Source: Malania oleifera (taxonomy: Eukaryota; Streptophyta; Magnoliopsida; Santalales; Ximeniaceae). Taken from it: 64,000 nt of DNA. A program made the translations under genes and the position numbers. Below the pieces are notes generated by a model. It ran no database searches. It was not told where the DNA came from and saw only the letters and a list, made by a program, of their open reading frames with translations. Below are positions 1 to 11,541 of the stretch, in pieces. The stretch spans positions 3,142,001 through 3,206,000 of the forward strand of contig NC_080422.1 in NCBI RefSeq assembly GCF_029873635.1, in the 5' to 3' direction. Positions within the stretch are counted from its first letter, which is position 1. Each line of letters begins with the position of its first letter.

Positions 1-611
1 TATTTTTAATTAAAAAGTTTTAATTTACAATAATTTTATGAATATTAATCAAATAGGTTCCTAATTTTTATTTTCTTAATTTTTATTTATAATTTAAATT
101 TGTATTTCTATTATTTTTTAGAATGAGGCCAAACAACCCTTTATGGGTGACGCATGACAGGCGACCAATGACTAATAAATTTTTACAGTAGACTACGTGG
201 CCAACTCGTGCAAGTAAATTGATAGTGACAGAATTTCACCATAGTCGCAGTAGTTGGGAAATGCTTAGCTAGCTTGTCAAGGAAGAGGGGAGATTTTGAC
301 TTTCAGGTACGGCAGTTGAGTGAGAGGAGTACTTAACTAACAGTCATCGGTAAGGTCACGTTTGCTTTGCTGAATTTAATATAGTGAAAATGAAAATAAA
401 TTTGAAATCATTCTATTAAAGAAATTTTTATTTTCGTTAAACACTGTGACGATGAATTAAAGTCGCAATGGGCATTATAATCATGCTAATTTTTTTTTTT
501 TATGTTTTTCAGTCTCTGTTTCAATTTTTAAAATTTCTTCACCGCCGTGGCCACCGGGAAAAGCTAGCTATGAATTGGAAAAACTAAACTCGACTCAACG
601 TACGTACCGAC
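1..611. other. Left-edge non-coding DNA, possible OPT intron
   Basis: AT-rich sequence beyond the last visible exon of the transporter gene. I see no continuation of the OPT coding sequence on the minus strand and no transposon ends. If the gene is intact, this is part of its third intron and the other exons lie left of the window. If not, the gene is truncated here. Confidence 0.4.
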
Positions 612-1474
612 CTGAACAGCGAGACCTGAACGAGATTCGCCGGCCACCACATAGCCGCTGGCTCCACCAGGTACCGCCGGAATATGCCCGCCCATCCAAA
701 CCCCAGGACCTGCAGTTCAAATTTCCAGAACCCCCAATTGGTCAAACACTGACATTCGCTCAAATGAACCAGCAATTAGTTAATCAAAGAGAAAATGATC
801 AAAACCCACCTGAGTAGTTATAACTACGAGCAAGGAGACGAAGAATGTGATGTGTTTCTTGTAGAACACCTTGACGACGGTGACGACGTGGATGGCATAA
901 ACGGTGCCGGCGCCGGCGTTGGCGAAGATGGTGATGAGTACATGCTCTTTGACGTTGAAGGGCCCGGGGTTCAGCGTAAATTCCCACCGCGTCCCCTTGA
1001 AGAATGCGCGGCGCGTGAGCTTCGAAGCCATGAGCCGGCCGAGAGGAACGACGGCGATCTGGGCGGAGATGGCGGTGATAGTCAGAGGCTCCGTTCTGTA
1101 CCAGAAGAACTGGTTGAGGAACGAGAGGAGCGCGCACGAGACCGCGCCGAGAACCCACATCCGGAATGTCAGCACCGGCAGCGATGGGTCGTCGCCGGTG
1201 GGCACCGTCAAGGCCACCTGCCGTATCGGCGAGTTTTCCTCCGGTTCGTCGTTGACCGCCGCTTTGGGGTTTGAGGACGACGGGAGGCTGGTGTCGTCTT
1301 CTTCATTATCTGCCTCAAAAACTGCGGAATTTATCAAATTAACAGAAAATTATGCTTTTGAATTTACGAAAACAAAAAGAAGAAGAATCAAGAAGGAAAA
1401 TTAGAAAGTGGGTGCCGATTGATTTGAAGCGAATTACTCAGAGGGGCTGTGATCTCGCGGGAGGAGTCTGCCAT
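612..1474 (-). CDS. Oligopeptide transporter (OPT family), N-terminal exons, partial
   Basis: OPT proteins are multi-spanning membrane carriers for small peptides, glutathione or metal chelates. Three minus-strand exons join in frame: 1438-1474 (ATG, 12 codons plus one base), 810-1321 and about 612-709. Introns are 1322-1437 (GTAATT...GCAG) and 710-809 (GTGGGT...GCAG). The main exon has an acidic Ser-rich head, then family-typical motifs: [18 protein letters not shown], a membrane span ending [26 protein letters not shown], and a second span. The next exon gives [20 protein letters not shown]. The main exon has no in-frame ATG before the conserved region, so the micro-exon start at 1474 is inferred from the matching frame and splice sites. 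Roughly 225 residues are seen, against about 700 or more usual for the family. The last donor could be at 611 or 607. The family call is firm; intactness of the gene cannot be judged. Confidence 0.85.
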
Positions 1475-2806
1475 GGATGCTCTGTTTTGTGGTTGTTAAA
1501 ATTTACGGCAGGTGAACTGGCGTTGTGGTGGATGAATTAAGCGTGAATGTGGAATGGGAGTTAAAGAATTCCTCTGAAATGTGAAATCGGAATTAATGTA
1601 TGTGATGCAGTGTAATTTTTTCTGTCTTGAAATTAGAATTTCTTTAAAAGAAAAATTTGGTATTTCTTTTATGAGAGGCTCTGTTTTTGCCTCACTGCAT
1701 GCTCACAACAAAATGATTAGGTGAGTCTACAGCACACCAAACTAATTTTCATTGATTTTGTTGAACATCAAAATTCACAAAATAACTTATTAATAGGAAT
1801 TTACTTGCAAGCTATTCAAATTCGATCCATCTCATAATTCGATTCAACTCAATTTTATTCGAGTTTGAGTCAAATTCAAGTTATTTAAATATTTTAACAA
1901 GTCAAATTCAAACTCAGAAATATTACTCAAAAGCTAAATTTTGAGGCTCAGATCAAACTTAATTGAGTCGAGTTGAGGTTTTATGACCTTATAGTTGAAC
2001 CAAGTTCGAATTTAACAATTATAAAATCGATCGATTTTGAGTTAAGTTTCGAGTTTTACGATTTTGAGTCAAGTCAAATTTAAGTATTTTTACTATGCCG
2101 AATCGACATAAATACACTATTAATTTAGACTAATTAATTATTTATTTATATTTAATTATAAAATACTTGTAATATGAGAATCAATATATTAGGGGGAAAA
2201 ACACATAATCATCATAAAGCAAGTAACAAAATAATTTTTTTATAAATTCATATTATGAGTATATAATGAATGATTATTTTCAAATATCATAATGAAAAAA
2301 TGTATTTTCAAAATAATATAAATTTTTTATGTGTGATTTTCATATAAATTATTTTATTTTAATTTATTTTTTTTATATTAAAAATAGACATTGAGCACAG
2401 CAGCAATCAAAGGATATGATGGTTTAGAGAACTGAAAGTTCATTGGGCCTTGGGAGAATCTTTTCTGAAGCTAACTACCCGCCAATGCTACCCTTCAACG
2501 CAAGTGACTTAACGGCTAGGAATCCCGCAAATATTCTAGAATATTTTCTAGCCTATGATATTAAGCCACGTGGCTTCATTTTTTTTTTTTTTGTGTGGCT
2601 CGATAATTTTTCCTTTTTTTTTTTTTTTGATATTTTGAGTAACTTAACATGTATAACTGGTCTTGCAATTTTTTGGACATTATTAATTTATATATCTATT
2701 TGACCTTCTCTATGATAGTGGTATACCTGCATGAGGCTCACGCCATTCAGGACCGAAGTACCAAATTCAAAGGCTTTCGAGGCTTACACTTCAATTTGGG
2801 ATTTTC
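1475..2806. other. OPT upstream region and AT-rich intergenic DNA
   Basis: Contains the presumed promoter and leader of the minus-strand OPT gene near 1475-1650. At 1830-2080 there is a degenerate stretch of many GAGTTTGAGTCAAATT-like words in both orientations, a repetitive filler common in plant intergenic DNA. Two long T runs lie at 2580-2630. No gene seen. Confidence 0.4.
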
Positions 2807-2903
2807 TATTTGACATGTGGCTCATATTGAGTAGAACGCATGCATTGGGAAAGCGCAGAGAAGTAAAAAATAGGGAAGTTGGGAAGAAACCATTGACAAT
2901 TTG
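2807..2903 (+). repeat. Copia-K 5' LTR fragment
   Basis: About 95 bp that match, base for base with scattered differences, the start of the LTR at 5291 (shared words ATGTGGCT, ATATTGAGT, GCATGCA, GGGAA). It is cut off at 2903 where LTR I begins. I read it as the remnant 5' LTR of the element whose 3' end lies at 5060-5863. The exact first base is uncertain. Confidence 0.55.
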
Positions 2904-3190
2904 TGTAAACACCCAGAAAATAGAAATCAAAAGAAAAAACAGAGAAAAGAGGAAAATGGTTTGGTGAGGACCAAACCGTCAACGGTTTTGGGAGAGCTCA
3001 GCAAAACCGTCGACGATTATGTTTTACCACAGTCAGGATAAGGGTGAAACAGTGAAAACCGATTTGGTTAAATACTAAACCGTCGACGGTTTTCTAAGAA
3101 CCCAAGAAAAACGTCGACGATTTTGCTCTATGACAGAATACTATATAGGGATAGCAAGTCATTTTCTTCTTTGAAAATTCAAAACCCTCA

Positions 3191-3228
<38 letters not shown>

Positions 3229-4399
3229 AACTGCGAACTCTCTCTCTCCCTCTCTCTCTCCTCATTTTCTTACTCTTAATACCCTAGATTAACAATCAAA
3301 CACTATTTTTAGGGCCTAGTGGTGATCCTTGTTAATTTAACCTGGGCGGATTCGTGTTTTGAGGATCCTAAACACCATTCTAAAACCAAGGTAAGAGAGT
3401 TGTTTTTAAAGATGAGTTAGTTATTTGGGTTGTGTAGACTTAGAAATGTTAGGATGATATGTATTCTAGAATTGAGCTGATAAAACTAAGATTTATGAAA
3501 TACAAGGTTTTTCGTGACCACCGCAAGCGTTGATTTAGGATCTATGCAAGCGTTTCCTCAGAAAAATCAGGTAAGGGGATAAATTATACCAGTTCGTTTT
3601 AGAAATTTTATCGATTAAAGTATAGTATAAGATAAAGAGATAATCGTGTATGATTTTTTTGGATATTTCAGGATATGAAATTATGGGCATGAAAATTTAC
3701 TATTTTTCATATGATATGCATAATTGGGAAAATTTAGAAATCTAAATTATAGAAAAACCCTATAGATGATATACTATTTTCAGACAGCAAAAAATATAAT
3801 TTTCCCATACAGTAGTAAAATATAGTTTTCCCACATAGAATATAGTATTATGAGCATTACTCAATTGTGTGGCATGAGAAATACTAGTTTTAGTACAAAA
3901 TTTAATATAGAATTTTATATAGCTTTTACAAAACTATGATATTATAGTTTTACAAAACCATGATATTATAGTTACACAGAACCATGATATTATAGTTATT
4001 ACAAAACCATGATACTTCAGTTATTATAGAATCATGGTAATACAGTTATTATAGAATCATGGTAAAACAATAATATACATTAATAGTTTTATACAATTTT
4101 AGAACCCTGATGGACTAGAATAGAACATAGAGCATGATACCGTAGTTAATACAGTATAGATAGTGCAACCACACATCTCACATAGAGTGTAGTGTTGATA
4201 GTCAATTGTGCCTCAGAGGAGAGTAGAGGAGTTCTCTGGTAGTCTGGACCAGGTTGAGCAGGTCAATCGTACTACAAACGATTTATAGTTTGACTTAACC
4301 TGGTAGGCCAGCCAGGGTTAAGTCCAACCCATGGGCAGCATAACCCGATCATGCAGGGTTAATTCATGATTACTTATCTATTCGGGGAAGTTTTCATAG

Positions 4400-4450
<51 letters not shown>

Positions 4451-4954
4451 AATTTACAGAAAACAATAACTATGTGTTACAGTTAAAAGTATGATCAAAT
4501 AGAAAATTTGTATTTTAAATGGAAAAGGTGTGAATAAAGATATGTATTTGTATTCAATTACTATTTCAATTACAGTTTAATTAATAGTTAAAACTCTTTT
4601 GCCACACACTGGTAATAACTTACCTCGTCTTACTGAGAGGTGTCTCATCCTAGAATTCAAACATTTCAGGTGATCTAGACAGGCGAGCGGAGTGAGCTCC
4701 GAGATAGAGAAGGTGTTGGTGCCGTCTTAGATTCAGGGTGAGTATTGAGCTGGGGAGTGGGTTTTGAGTAATCCCTGGGAGTTTCTTTTTGGTGGATTTT
4801 GGGAAATGTACACATATATTTATGAAAATTGTAGAACTCTGGAATTGTACATAAGGTTTGGGTATATCATGTTTTCCGATGCATAGTTGATATGTATTTA
4901 TGAACAGATATATCCTCAGTACCCCACTTTGGGTCCGGGTTGACTTTGTTTACA
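2904..4954 (+). mobile_element. LTR I: gypsy-type 5' LTR with CGTCGACG cluster
   Basis: Begins TGTAAACACCC, matching the TGTA(A/G)...ACCC starts of the other long LTRs here, and ends GTTTACA just before a tRNA-iMet-type primer site. Palindromic words of the type AAACCGTCGACGG lie at 2980-3125. A TATA-like ACTATATAGG follows at about 3140, then a CT-rich stretch at 3190-3265 and splice-donor-like AGGTAAG words at 3388 and 3568. The shared hairpin block TGAGAGGTGTCTCA is at about 4635, and a TA microsatellite at 4400-4446. Only about 100 bp of internal sequence follow before the DNA changes to Copia. Confidence 0.7.
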
Positions 4955-4959
4955 GTTTA

Positions 4960-4970
4960 TGGTATCAGAG
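4960..4970 (+). other. Primer binding site (tRNA-iMet type) of LTR I
   Basis: TGGTATCAGAG lies 5 bases after the LTR end. It is complementary to the 3' end of initiator tRNA-Met, the usual primer of plant LTR retrotransposons. A second degenerate LTR-end/PBS pair (GCGTTACA then GATATTAGAG) follows at 4995-5016. Confidence 0.65.
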
Positions 4971-5059
4971 TTATATATATAGCAAAATTTTCGGCGCGTT
5001 ACATTGTGATATTAGAGTTTAGGTTGTTAGGTTCTATAGACTTCAATGTATAGCGGAAA

Positions 5060-5290
5060 ACAATGGTTGAGGCTACCAAAGAAGCATTGTGGTTTAAAGG
5101 ATGATTCAAGGAGCCGGGTATTCAGTTAGGTGGAATTCCTGTTACCACGAACAAGTTCAAGCATTGCTTGGACTTGGTTTATGTTTCTAGTTATTAGACG
5201 AGAGGCAGTCCTAATTTACTGTTCCGAGTGGGTCAGCAGATTACACTTTCATATTTCTTTTAAGGGGTGAATATTCGCCAAGGTGGAGAC
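5060..5290 (+). pseudogene. Copia-K pol remnant (RNase H end), internally deleted
   Basis: Translates as VEATKEALWFKG, an in-frame stop, FKEPGIQLGGIPVT, then KFKHCLDLVYVSSY. The first part is the start of the Copia RNase H core after its conserved Glu; the last is the extreme C-terminus of Copia Pol. Most of RNase H between them is missing, with stops and a frame change. It runs into a purine-rich PPT-like CAAGGTGGAGA directly before the LTR at 5291. Confidence 0.6.
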
Positions 5291-5863
5291 TGTTGGATAT
5301 GTGGCTTATATTGAGTGAAATGCATGCACCGGGAAAACATGGTGAAGCAAAGAATAAGGAAGCTGGGCTGCAGGAAGAAACTGTCGATAGTTTAGTCGAT
5401 GATTTAGTCTCGATAGATAATCATCGACGGTTTCAAAGGAAACTGTTGATGGTTTTCGTCCATATCGTCCATGGTTTGCTAAAACTGTCGATGATTTTAT
5501 TCGGCACTGATTGTGGATTTTGAATCAGGAGATCAATAGATTGGGAGATTTCGAAGGATTTTACTCTGGAGATTGCTACAGGAGTATTTTAGATACAATT
5601 TAAGTCTTCTGTAGCATAGGGTTGATATAAAACTATATTTGTAACCCTTAACGTAAACTTTAACAATTGATAGTGGAAATCAGCCACTTGCTCTTGTGAA
5701 CATGGGCACATTACTTAACCACGTAAATTCTTGTGTCGTGTGTTCTTATTACATTATTTTATTCTCTTTGTGATTAATTATTTTTGTATTCATTCATCAT
5801 TGGTTGCTGTATTGCTTGTTCCAGATTCAATTCATGGTTTCCCCTGCACATTGGTATAGTATC
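5291..5863 (+). repeat. Copia-K 3' LTR
   Basis: Starts TGTTGGATATG right after a purine-rich PPT-like run, as expected for a Copia 3' LTR. It matches 2807-2903 at its start. Bases 5380-5500 carry several GTCGA(C/T)GGTTT and GTCGATGA words, similar to those in the gypsy LTRs. The right border near 5863 is estimated from the loss of any recognisable LTR feature. Confidence 0.55.
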
Positions 5864-6493
5864 ACTCTGCACAACATTTTCCATGGGAGGGGCTGACCGG
5901 TGATTACTAGCAATTCTGGTTTGGTAGGACGTGGAGATCAATTAATCAATATGTGGATCCTCCATGTTTATTGATGGTTGCGTATACAAAGATAATTATT
6001 AAACCATTAGCACAACAAATTTAATTCTTAATTAATTTAGTGTATAGCTAATTTCCTTTTGTACTTACCTCTATTGGGTAATAGTTTGGTTTTAAATTCT
6101 TAATCGATAATAGGTTATTATGCTCTTATCGAAATAGATTCACATGACACATTTCAAATATTGTGGTAATTTGTTTGTATATGTTTCACAAGGCACGTAG
6201 AGTAATTTTATAACTCTTGTATTTACATTTTTTACAAAATCAAAGTTTGAATTAAGGGATGTGCTTTATTAAGTCATAGTCAAAGTAAATGAGAGAAGTC
6301 ATGTATTTCAATTAATTTGTTTTAATGGTTTAAATAAGGAACTAGTCTCCTATCAAAATTCATTTGTTTTGAGTTGGACGAAAAAGCGATTCAAAAACAA
6401 ATACAAATATTTCATGTTAAGGATTAAATAATGTTTGAGTGTGATAACCAAAGATTGTATGAAAACATTTTTCATTATGTGTATTAGTATTAT
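5864..6493. other. Intergenic, nothing recognised
   Basis: AT-rich DNA between the Copia-K LTR and the Copia-1 target site. No ORF, terminal repeat or RNA gene could be supported. Confidence 0.4.
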
Positions 6494-6840
6494 TGTAAGA
6501 ATTGAATACTCTCTGTAAATAAACTCTATATTTTATTGAATCATGGAATGAGCAAAATACAACAACGACGACAAACTGAATACATATGCCAGCTGATTAT
6601 ATACAAGAGCTAGCAAATACAAAATAGAAAAAGAAACAGATTTCCACCTTTTTGGAGGGAAAAGTGGTTACAAGCTTACTCTACAACTACTTATGATTAC
6701 AAGAGTTATATCACAGCCTTATCTCCTCAAGCCACATATCAGCAAATTCCTCATCACTCATGTTCTATTCTTGGATTATGTTCTTGCCTTTCACTGCACT
6801 GATATCACCAGCATTAATATTTATCTTGTCAAGTTTAACA
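6494..6840 (-). repeat. Copia-1 3' LTR
   Basis: 347 bp, TG...CA ends on the minus strand, near-identical layout to the 5' LTR at 13667-14014 with scattered substitutions (for example AATTCTTACA against AAGTTTTACA at the end). Confidence 0.92.
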
Positions 6841-6850
6841 CCCCCCTCAA
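6841..6850 (-). other. Copia-1 polypurine tract
   Basis: Minus strand TTGAGGGGGG abuts the 3' LTR start TGTTAAAC. This is the position and composition expected of the plus-strand DNA synthesis primer. Confidence 0.85.
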
Positions 6851-9800
6851 GAGAAAAGCTCTTGTCGCTTGATCATCCATAATATACTCTGGATATTCAA
6901 TTTGATGAGTAAAAATATTAATCAATCCCAACTTCTTAACCATTCCAACATAGTTGTCTACACCAAATGCCTTAGTAAAAATATCTGCTAATAAATTGAT
7001 TCGTGGATGCAACATAGAAAGTCTTGATTGCACCATCTAAAACTCTGTTTCTAACAATGTGACAATCTGCTTCTATGTGTTTTGATCTTTCATGAAACAC
7101 TAGATTTGCAGCTATGTGCAATGTTGCCTTGTTGTCACAGTAAAGCAAAACTGATTTCTCATGCTTCACTTGCAAATATTTTAATAAAAATAAAATCTAA
7201 GTTACTTCACAGGTAGTGCTTGTCATAGATCTATATTTAGCTTCAGCTAAAAATCTTGACACCATTGATTGTTTCTTTGATCTCCATGAAATCAAGGCAT
7301 TCCAAGAAAAACACAATATCCAATAAGTGATTTCCTTGTATCTGGACATCCTGCCCAGTTAGCATCACAGTATGCTCTTAATTGTAAATCTGAATCACTA
7401 GGAAAAAGAATCCCTTGTCCAGGTGTTCCTTTGATATATTGCAAGATTCTTGTTGTAGCCTGTATATGAGGAACTTTTGGTTTGGCTAAAAACTGACTTA
7501 ACATGTTCACGACATATGTGATGTCAGGTTTGCTGAGTGTCAAATACATCAATTTTACTTATGAGCCTTCTATGCTTGCTTAAATATGATAGAAGTTCAC
7601 CGTTGTCCTTTGATAGGTTCAATTGTTGTTCCATTGGAGATTTAGCAGGCTTACAACCCATCATGCCTATTTCCTATAAAATTTCTAAAGCAAACTTCGT
7701 TTGGTTTAAGCTTACCCCCTTCTTGCTTCTAGCAATTTCAAGTCCTAAGAAGAACTTAAGTGATCCAAGATCCTTAATTCCAAATTTTGCATCCAAAACA
7801 GACTTCAAAATTGCTACATAAGTGGGATCATTTCCTGTGATGACCATGTCATCCACATAGATCAATAAATCTGTGAACAAAGAACCTTTAACATGAACAA
7901 ATAGAGAATTATCAGCAGTAGATTGAACAAATCCAAGTTACTAAATAGTGTATAACAATTTCGTATACCATTGTCTTGAAGCTTGTCTCAAACCATAAAG
8001 GGATTTAAGTAGCTTGCAAACAACAGGAGGAGCAGATGAATGTGAGGATGAAGAAGTAATTGAAGTCCCCCCCTTACTGTAAAAACCAGGAGGCTATGCA
8101 TTATACACTTATTCATCTAAATCCCCATGTAAAATGCATTGTTAATGTCTAATTGGTGAAGGGGCCAACATCTAGCAGCTGCCAAAGCAAGAAGGACTCG
8201 AACAGTGACAGTCTTAGCAACAGGAGAGAAGGTCTCAAGAAAATCAATGTCTTCCCTTTGTGTGTACCCCTTAGCCACAAGTCTTGCCTTATATCTTTCT
8301 ACTGTTTCATCAGGATTCAACTTAATCTTGTACACCCGCTTACACCCAATAGGGGTTTTACCAGGAGGTAAAGTGGTTAGCTTCCAAGTATGATTATGTT
8401 CAAGGGTCTGAATTTCTTTGTCCATTGCAACTCTCCAAAGAGGATCCTTAATAGCATGAAAGAAGGATTGTGGCTCTTGAGGTGATGTGCTAACTTCCAA
8501 CATATATGACTGATAACAAGGCTCCAAATGTGAGTAAATGAGCCCATCAACCACATCATAAGGTGCACCAGAAGCATGAGTAGTAGCACAAGCATAATCC
8601 TATAAGTAAATTGGTTAGTGGATTGCCGAGATGATCTTCTAATAGGTGCCGATGGTGGCTCATGAGCTGATGTAGAAGCAGGTGTTGATGTGACTGAAGT
8701 GGGAACTGTAGGAGCAGTAGAATCAGAAACTGCAAGAAAGGAATCAAAATGGAGAGGAGAAACCTGAACTGGAACAGGATCAAGAACAAAATCTGAACAA
8801 GCAATAGACTCATCTTGTATAGTAAGAGGAGTGACAAAAAAATCATTACATGAGCTGGAAGATGCAAGACCATCAACTACAAGAATTGAAGTAAAATGAT
8901 CTGAAATTGGGGCTTTACCATCAATAAAAGGAAATATGTGTTCATAAAAAACCACATCTCTAGATATGAAAACTGCATTTGTGGACAAGTCTAAAACCTT
9001 GTAACCTTTTATGCCAGAAGGATAGCCTAGAAAGACACACCTCCTTGCTTTTGCTGCAAATTTGGATCTATTATGTGCAAGCGTAGATGCATAACAAAGG
9101 CAGCCAAAAATCCTTAAATGATCATAGGAAGGTGGATTGCCATAATGAACCTCATAAGGGGTTTTGTGATAAAGAGTTTCGTGATAAAGAGGTGTACTAG
9201 GAATTCTATTAATCAAGTATATAGCAATTAAAACACAATGTCCCCAAAGATGTAAAGGCAAATGAGAATGGAACATAAGTGACCTTGCTACATTTAAAAT
9301 ATGTTGATGCTTCCTCTCTACAATTGCATTTTGCTGAGGGGTTTCAACACAGCTTAAATGATGCAAAATTCCCTTTTTAGCAAAGAAATCACTCATGATG
9401 AATTTAGTTCCATTATCAGTTCTAATGACCTTTACTTTCCTAAAAAATTGAGTTTCAACCATAGTGCAAAATTGTTCTAATATGGACTGAGTTTGTGATT
9501 TGTGCTTCAACAAGTAAACCCATGTACATCTAGAGCAATCATCCACTATAGTGAGAAAATATTTGCAAGAATCAATGGTAGATACAGAAAACTGACCCCA
9601 CAAATCACGATGAATCAAATCAAAACAATTCTTGGAAATATGTAAACTTTCATTAAATGGTAATCTTTTCTGTTTGGCAAGGTGACACATCACAAAAGAA
9701 ATCTTCATTTGAATCACAAATCAATACATTATTTAACTTGAGTAAATTCAGCTTGGTATTTGAAGGATACCCCAACCGCAAATGCCATATATGTGGCTGA

Positions 9801-11476
9801 GTTTTATTAACAGAAGAAATAGCTAAAATAGAAGAAGAGACAGAATTGCTATCTTCCAGCAGGTATAGACCATTGCACTCTTTTCCTAGACCATGTGTGC
9901 TCCAATGAGCAAGGTCCTAGATGAAACACAAGTTACCAAAGAAAATAAGGCAACATTGAACAGATTTAGCAAGTTGACTAGCTGATATAAGATTAAAAAT
10001 AAACGATGGAACACAAAGAACATTATATAAGATGAGGTTTTCATTGATTTTGACAGTCCCAATAGGTGTGACTAAGGCTACCTCACCATTTGGCAAATTT
10101 ACATGAGAATTCATTGTAGCAATTATGGTGGTGAAACAAGACACAAAATGCACCATGTGGTCAGTAGCACCTGTGTCTATAACCCAATTAGTAGATCCAA
10201 AACAGGTTCTATTAACCAGTTTGGTTGAAAAAATGGAATGTGTCAAATTTGGACTGAAAGCAAGATTAGAGACAATATCGGACATGGTTTCAAGGTAATT
10301 ATTATGAGTTTGAGGATACGATGTAGTGGCTGGCACATCAGTAGTAACAGGAACACCAGTAAATGAACACATATCAACAACTCCAAAAACCAAATTAGCC
10401 AATCCATTACTAGTACTCACATTGGCTGCAAGATGATTCTTACCAGAGTTACATCCAACATTGAGGAAGGTCAATAATTTCTCACACTAAGCTTTAGAAA
10501 TAGGACATTAAACTGAAACATTCTCAGGTGCTGTTCCAGGATTGCAAATAACCTTATTAGCACTTGATCTTCCTTTTGGTTTATATCCTGGTGGATAACC
10601 ATGTAATTTGTAACATTTATCAATTGTATGTCCAAGCATGTTGCAATGAGTACATAAAGATCCCTCCATTTTATTATTTCCTTTGTTCCAAGTTGGATTA
10701 CCAGAATTACTTCCCTTCGAATTTGCATACATTGCCACAAAATCAGGCTTTACAGTGTAAGATCCTCCATGTACTTCATTCTTGTGAGACTCTTCTTGAA
10801 GAACCAAGGCATAAATCTTGCTAATCGAAGGAAAAAGCTCTTGCATCAGAATTTGAGTCCTTATATTCTCAAAATTCTCATTAAAACACATCAAAAACCT
10901 CATAGTATAAGTTTTGTCATGAGAAACATTTAAAGTTTTGATGGCTCCACAGGTACACTCTAGTAATGGCTTCAGATTTAGTAAATGATCCCATAGTTTC
11001 TTGAATCTTGTATAATACTCTGTGACTGTCATCTAGTTTTGAGAGATGTTAGAAATATCCTTTTAAAGATTGTAGATTTTAGGGCCACTACCCTGTGAAA
11101 AAAGTTTTTGCAATTAAAACCACATTTCTCTAGCAGTTTGACAGTATATTATGCTGCTCGATACATCAACATGCATGAAGTTAATCATCCATGAAATCAC
11201 CATTGTGTTGCAACTTAACCAATCTTCATAGAGAGGAGATTCTGGACTTGGCTCAGCAATTTTGCTATTATTGAAACCTATCTTCTTTTTGGCAGTGAGA
11301 GCTAAGATCATAGCCCTTGACCAAGAGTGATAATTCTTCATTCCAAGTAATGGTTGTGTAACCAAGATATTACTTGGATTTTCATTTGAATTGAGAAAAT
11401 ATAGATTTGGAGAATTGGTTTTAGTGTTTGGTTGAGTCATACGATTTGTTTGTTCACTCGATTCAAACGGCGCCAT
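6851..11476 (-). pseudogene. Copia-1 gag-pol, degenerate
   Basis: Gag starts at the ATG at 11476 with a Copia N-terminal region (PLLGMKNYHSWSRAM), followed by a UBN2-type region and the zinc knuckle CTHCNMLGHTIDKC (about 10620-10670). Protease keeps DTGATDH (near 10160). Integrase at 8640-9715 shows HRDLWG, RTDNGTKF and a PQQNAIVERKHQ motif with its acidic residue. RT is split over 7670-8554 with the YVDDMV centre intact (7840-7870). RNase H and the C-terminal TKAFG region lie at 6850-7300. In-frame stops occur between gag parts (11030-11115) and between RT blocks (7880-8115, 7560-7670), so no full polyprotein can be made. Key catalytic motifs are surprisingly intact, suggesting loss of function by frame breaks rather than active-site change. 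Confidence 0.9.
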
Positions 11477-11541
11477 GGAAGGTGCTCCAAAACTTGATTG
11501 AAAAGTCAAGCAAAAAATGAAGAGAAATTGGCTAGGAAATC

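Noticed and set aside
795-1274. 159-codon plus-strand ORF
   Set aside because: It lies opposite the OPT exon, is driven by its GC content, and shows no family resemblance.
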